NCBI GenBank assembly: GCA_017446095.1
Contig: JAFSRN010000013.1
Coordinates: 122,331 to 186,330, forward strand
Direction: 5' to 3'
Length of the DNA: 64,000 nt
Origin: Eubacterium sp.
Lineage (GTDB): Bacteria > Bacillota > Clostridia > Oscillospirales > Acutalibacteraceae
The notes under the pieces are model-generated. The model ran no database searches and was not told the origin of the DNA. It saw only the letters and a program-made list of their open reading frames with translations. Made by a program: the position numbers and the translations under genes. Shown piece after piece: positions 63,797-64,000 of this stretch (positions within the stretch are counted from its first letter, which is position 1; every line of letters begins with the position of its first letter).

Positions 63797-63825
63797 AAAC
63801 TGACATCTGCTAAAGATGTCAGTTT
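63797..63825 (+). terminator. Terminator-like hairpin at the end of the polysaccharide operon
   Basis: AAACTGACATCT (63797-63808) pairs perfectly with AGATGTCAGTTT (63814-63825), loop GCTAA. The T-run after it is short. Confidence 0.75.
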
Positions 63826-64000
63826 CAGCGTGTCGAAAAAACCAAGAAACAAATTCGACACGCTGTGAGGATGAACGAAAAAGATGCAGAATCCCGTTTT
63901 CTTGCGAACTTTGCTGTACGACGGTACCGCTTGTGAGCAAAAAACGGGAAACGCCAAAACCCACAGGAACTCAATGTTTCTGCGGGTTTTCATAGATATT
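63826..64000 (-). repeat. 175-bp dispersed repeat, copy B (inverted), at the right edge
   Basis: Reverse complement of 9343-9517 with about seven differences and no length change. It starts directly after the operon terminator. It may extend past the window. Confidence 0.85.

Overview
The window reads as a chromosomal segment of an anaerobic clostridium, most likely Oscillospiraceae (Ruminococcus-like). The support is indirect: BspA-type leucine-rich surface proteins with a shared Lys/Thr-rich C-terminal module, the DapL route to diaminopimelate, YqeG and VanW family proteins, a FeoA-FeoB fusion, strong AGGAGG-type ribosome sites and a tRNA with encoded CCA. No 16S rRNA or other phylogenetic marker is present, so the assignment is an inference.

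Layout. 1-9.2 kb: housekeeping genes (end of a membrane protein, gdhA behind an elaborate leader, pyrG, dapL, a Gfo/Idh/MocA oxidoreductase, a D,D-carboxypeptidase, a secreted CAP-domain protein). 9.2-9.6 kb: an intergenic repeat cluster. 9.6-16.7 kb: a TIM-barrel-like protein, a YqeG phosphatase, a VanW protein, FeoA-FeoB, a CDF metal exporter, a secreted protein and a two-TM K+-channel-like protein. 16.7-17.4 kb: tRNA-Leu(CAG) with repeat debris. 17.4-26.8 kb (mostly minus): a small secreted Cys-rich protein, two BspA-like adhesins, and the response regulator, histidine kinase and membrane sensor that lie upstream of them. 27.3-30.5 kb: a RelB/RelE-type toxin-antitoxin pair, a tRNA-Leu fragment, and a MerR-controlled hydrolase/lipoprotein pair with a textbook 19-bp-spacer promoter.

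30.5-63.8 kb is the most striking part: nine proteins or remnants carrying c-di-GMP signalling domains are interleaved with an exopolysaccharide locus. They include an amino-acid-permease-like protein fused to HD-GYP, a deletion remnant of a permease-GGDEF sister, a dCache-type HD-GYP protein, a 1420-residue multi-PAS GGDEF-EAL protein, two further GGDEF proteins, and two solute-binding-domain GGDEF-EAL proteins. Two GGDEF genes and a GGDEF-EAL gene run, without a visible terminator, into genes for UDP-glucose dehydrogenase and a UDP-glucuronate epimerase. The last operon (54.3-63.8 kb) holds glycosyltransferases, a Wzy-like polymerase, a pyruvyl transferase, an acetyltransferase, a metallophosphoesterase, a Wzz-like protein and a Wzz-like protein with a degenerate C-terminal GGDEF domain. 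No tyrosine kinase of the CpsD type is visible.

Working model (inference): amino acids or other small ligands sensed by the permease, solute-binding and PAS modules set c-di-GMP levels, which control synthesis and possibly chain length of a uronic-acid-containing, pyruvylated or acetylated surface polysaccharide. The two window ends carry inverted copies of one 175-bp repeat (9343-9517 and 63826-64000).
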